A stretch of 64,000 nt of DNA, taken from NCBI GenBank assembly GCA_036571765.1, contig BROE01000001.1:5122322-5186321 (forward strand), written 5' to 3'. The position numbers and the translations under genes were made by a program. The notes beneath the pieces are model-generated. The model was not told where the DNA came from. It saw only the letters and a list, made by a program, of their open reading frames with translations, and did no database searches. Origin of the DNA: Plecoglossus altivelis. Lineage: Eukaryota; Chordata; Actinopteri; Osmeriformes; Plecoglossidae. Below are positions 62,515-64,000 of this stretch, one piece after another. Numbering within the stretch: position 1 is the stretch's first letter; each line of letters opens with the position of its first letter.

Positions 62515-64000
62515 GAGATTGAAGTAAGGAGCACTATCAAATGTGCGAACACTAGGGGGGTGAAATGTCCAAACGGGTTTCCGTAGCTACGTTTTCCCTT
62601 CAGTAATTTAGCCTGTCCGTTTGGGATTTGCCCGCGTTGCTAAGATTAAAAGCATGACTGGTCATAACAGTAAAATATTGTTCTACATGCCACCCTGTGA
62701 ACCCATGTTGGACAAATATTATTCTGTGTAGCCTACATTTGTGCGGTTTTTATACAGAAACTGTTTGATGTAGTTAATGGGAGAATATATATTTTGTTAT
62801 TGTGTACTTAATGAGCTCTACAATTGAATGGAGCAGCAGAACACTAATATTAACCCCAACAGCGCTTGCATGGGTTACTCCCCATACTTATACCGTGTTT
62901 GAGTTAACAGTTGTTGGCCCTGTTCAGTGACAGCCCCTCGTTGCTTTCTCTAAAACAATAATAATAATAATTCAGCTGTAGAAGGGAGAAACGCTCCGTG
63001 GTTCGATTAAACGACAAACCAAAGACAAACCAACCAAACAAATCCATGACCTAAATCCAGTATTGTGTATGCAGTCATATCCGATTTATTTGGCCTAAAC
63101 ATTCAGTCATAGGTCTAAATGTAAAAAGGACATACGTTTACTATTATACCGTTATATTATATAATATCAAAACGTTTAGCCCCAGTCAACTTCTCCACTC
63201 ACACCCAGGCCATGGGAGCTCTTGTATACCTCCTGTACCACAACCATAGCAAACAGATGCGAGAGCTCTGAAGACAGGAACACGTCATTTCATTATACGA
63301 TTTGCATTGAGGGCAGATTTCACATCAGCTGCAACACTAACATCTTCTAGTTGCATTATTTGAGTAACACCATTTTCCATAGGCAGTCTTTTATGATTTT
63401 CAGAAGAAAATGCCTTCCTTCACATCATGGAATGTCATTTAAAATGGGACCAGTATAATTGGTTTACATTTGTCAGTTCCCATTTGTATTTATTATAACA
63501 AACTTTACACGTAACATATTTTAACACTTTGAACATAATATTAAGAGTCTGTTTGGGCTACTTAGTCCAATAGATTTATGACAGTTCCCTAGCAGAGTTG
63601 ACTTAATCAGAAAAGGTGTAACAGAATAAAAACTACAATAAGAGGGAAAATACATTGAAATCAGTACAAAAAAACATCCAGTCCTTCACAGTAGGCCACA
63701 GTAATAAAATTAAAAAATACAAATCCATGAGCTTCTCCTTGCCAAGTATGAATCTTTTCACAGGAGCATTAATAATATTAATATCAACATCAATAAAAAA
63801 TATTACAGGTTAAAAGGAGGCCAGCATTACAAATTGCAGTGTGGGTCTACTTTGTTTATATAACTATATTTGTGTGTGCGTGTGTGTGTGTGTTTGTGTG
63901 TTTGTTGGAGACAGAAAATGTCAGAGGTGTTGAGGCTGTAGTAGTGGTCAAAGGTCTTCCTGGACAGTCTATGCAGAGAGATCACTGTTGTTGAAACGCT
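62515..64000. other. klhl18 upstream region and intergenic sequence
   Basis: Holds the klhl18 5' UTR and promoter (immediately right of 62514), then sequence with no gene I can support. A (TG)n tract lies at 63870-63905. The last 150 bp are open in one minus frame, which could be chance or the 3' end of a gene beyond the window. Confidence 0.45.
63870..63905. repeat. (TG)n microsatellite
   Basis: Imperfect TG dinucleotide run with C and TT interruptions, near the right edge of the window. Confidence 0.85.

Overview
This window is vertebrate nuclear DNA. It has long introns with GT-AG splice sites, AATAAA polyadenylation signals, and genes for centrosome, synaptic, chemokine-receptor, keratin-type, lens and Kelch proteins. 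The fish-restricted thread-keratin-like gene points to a teleost. Two degenerate interspersed repeats (about 4352-4476 and 6010-6070) resemble sequences I know as abundant in salmonid genomes, so a salmonid or near relative is the best guess, but the species is not proven. No prokaryotic, viral or plasmid feature was seen.

Layout, left to right. (1) 1-10.8 kb, plus strand: cspp1 (centrosome and spindle pole associated protein 1), 28 coding exons, 1162 aa. (2) 10.98-38.85 kb, minus strand: amph (amphiphysin 1), 26 coding exons, convergent with cspp1 and about 200 bp from it. It carries a 1959-nt exon with ten tandem copies of a 14-residue DPF-containing unit. With that exon the protein is 1383 aa; without it, 730 aa, close to mammalian amphiphysin. 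(3) 40.1-42 kb, minus: ccr9 (C-C chemokine receptor 9), whose start codon is split by an intron. (4) 44.4-49.3 kb, minus: an intermediate-filament gene with type III exon structure and a Gly/Met/Leu-rich head, best called thread-keratin-gamma-like. (5) 51.2-55.6 kb, plus: bfsp2 (phakinin, a lens beaded-filament protein) with type I keratin exon structure, head to head with gene 4. (6) 56.9-62.5 kb, minus: klhl18, 10 exons, 576 aa, with one GC-AG intron. The last 1.5 kb has no gene I can support.

The six genes are not an operon or pathway. The notable biology is in gene structure: the amphiphysin DPF array, rod-end exons of two filament genes where a splice donor reads as a stop codon, a minisatellite grown from a splice donor, and the GC-AG intron. 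Every exon was placed by reading splice sites, phase and remembered protein family similarity. No alignment was run, so junctions are inferred, although all six coding sequences close in frame from ATG to stop.
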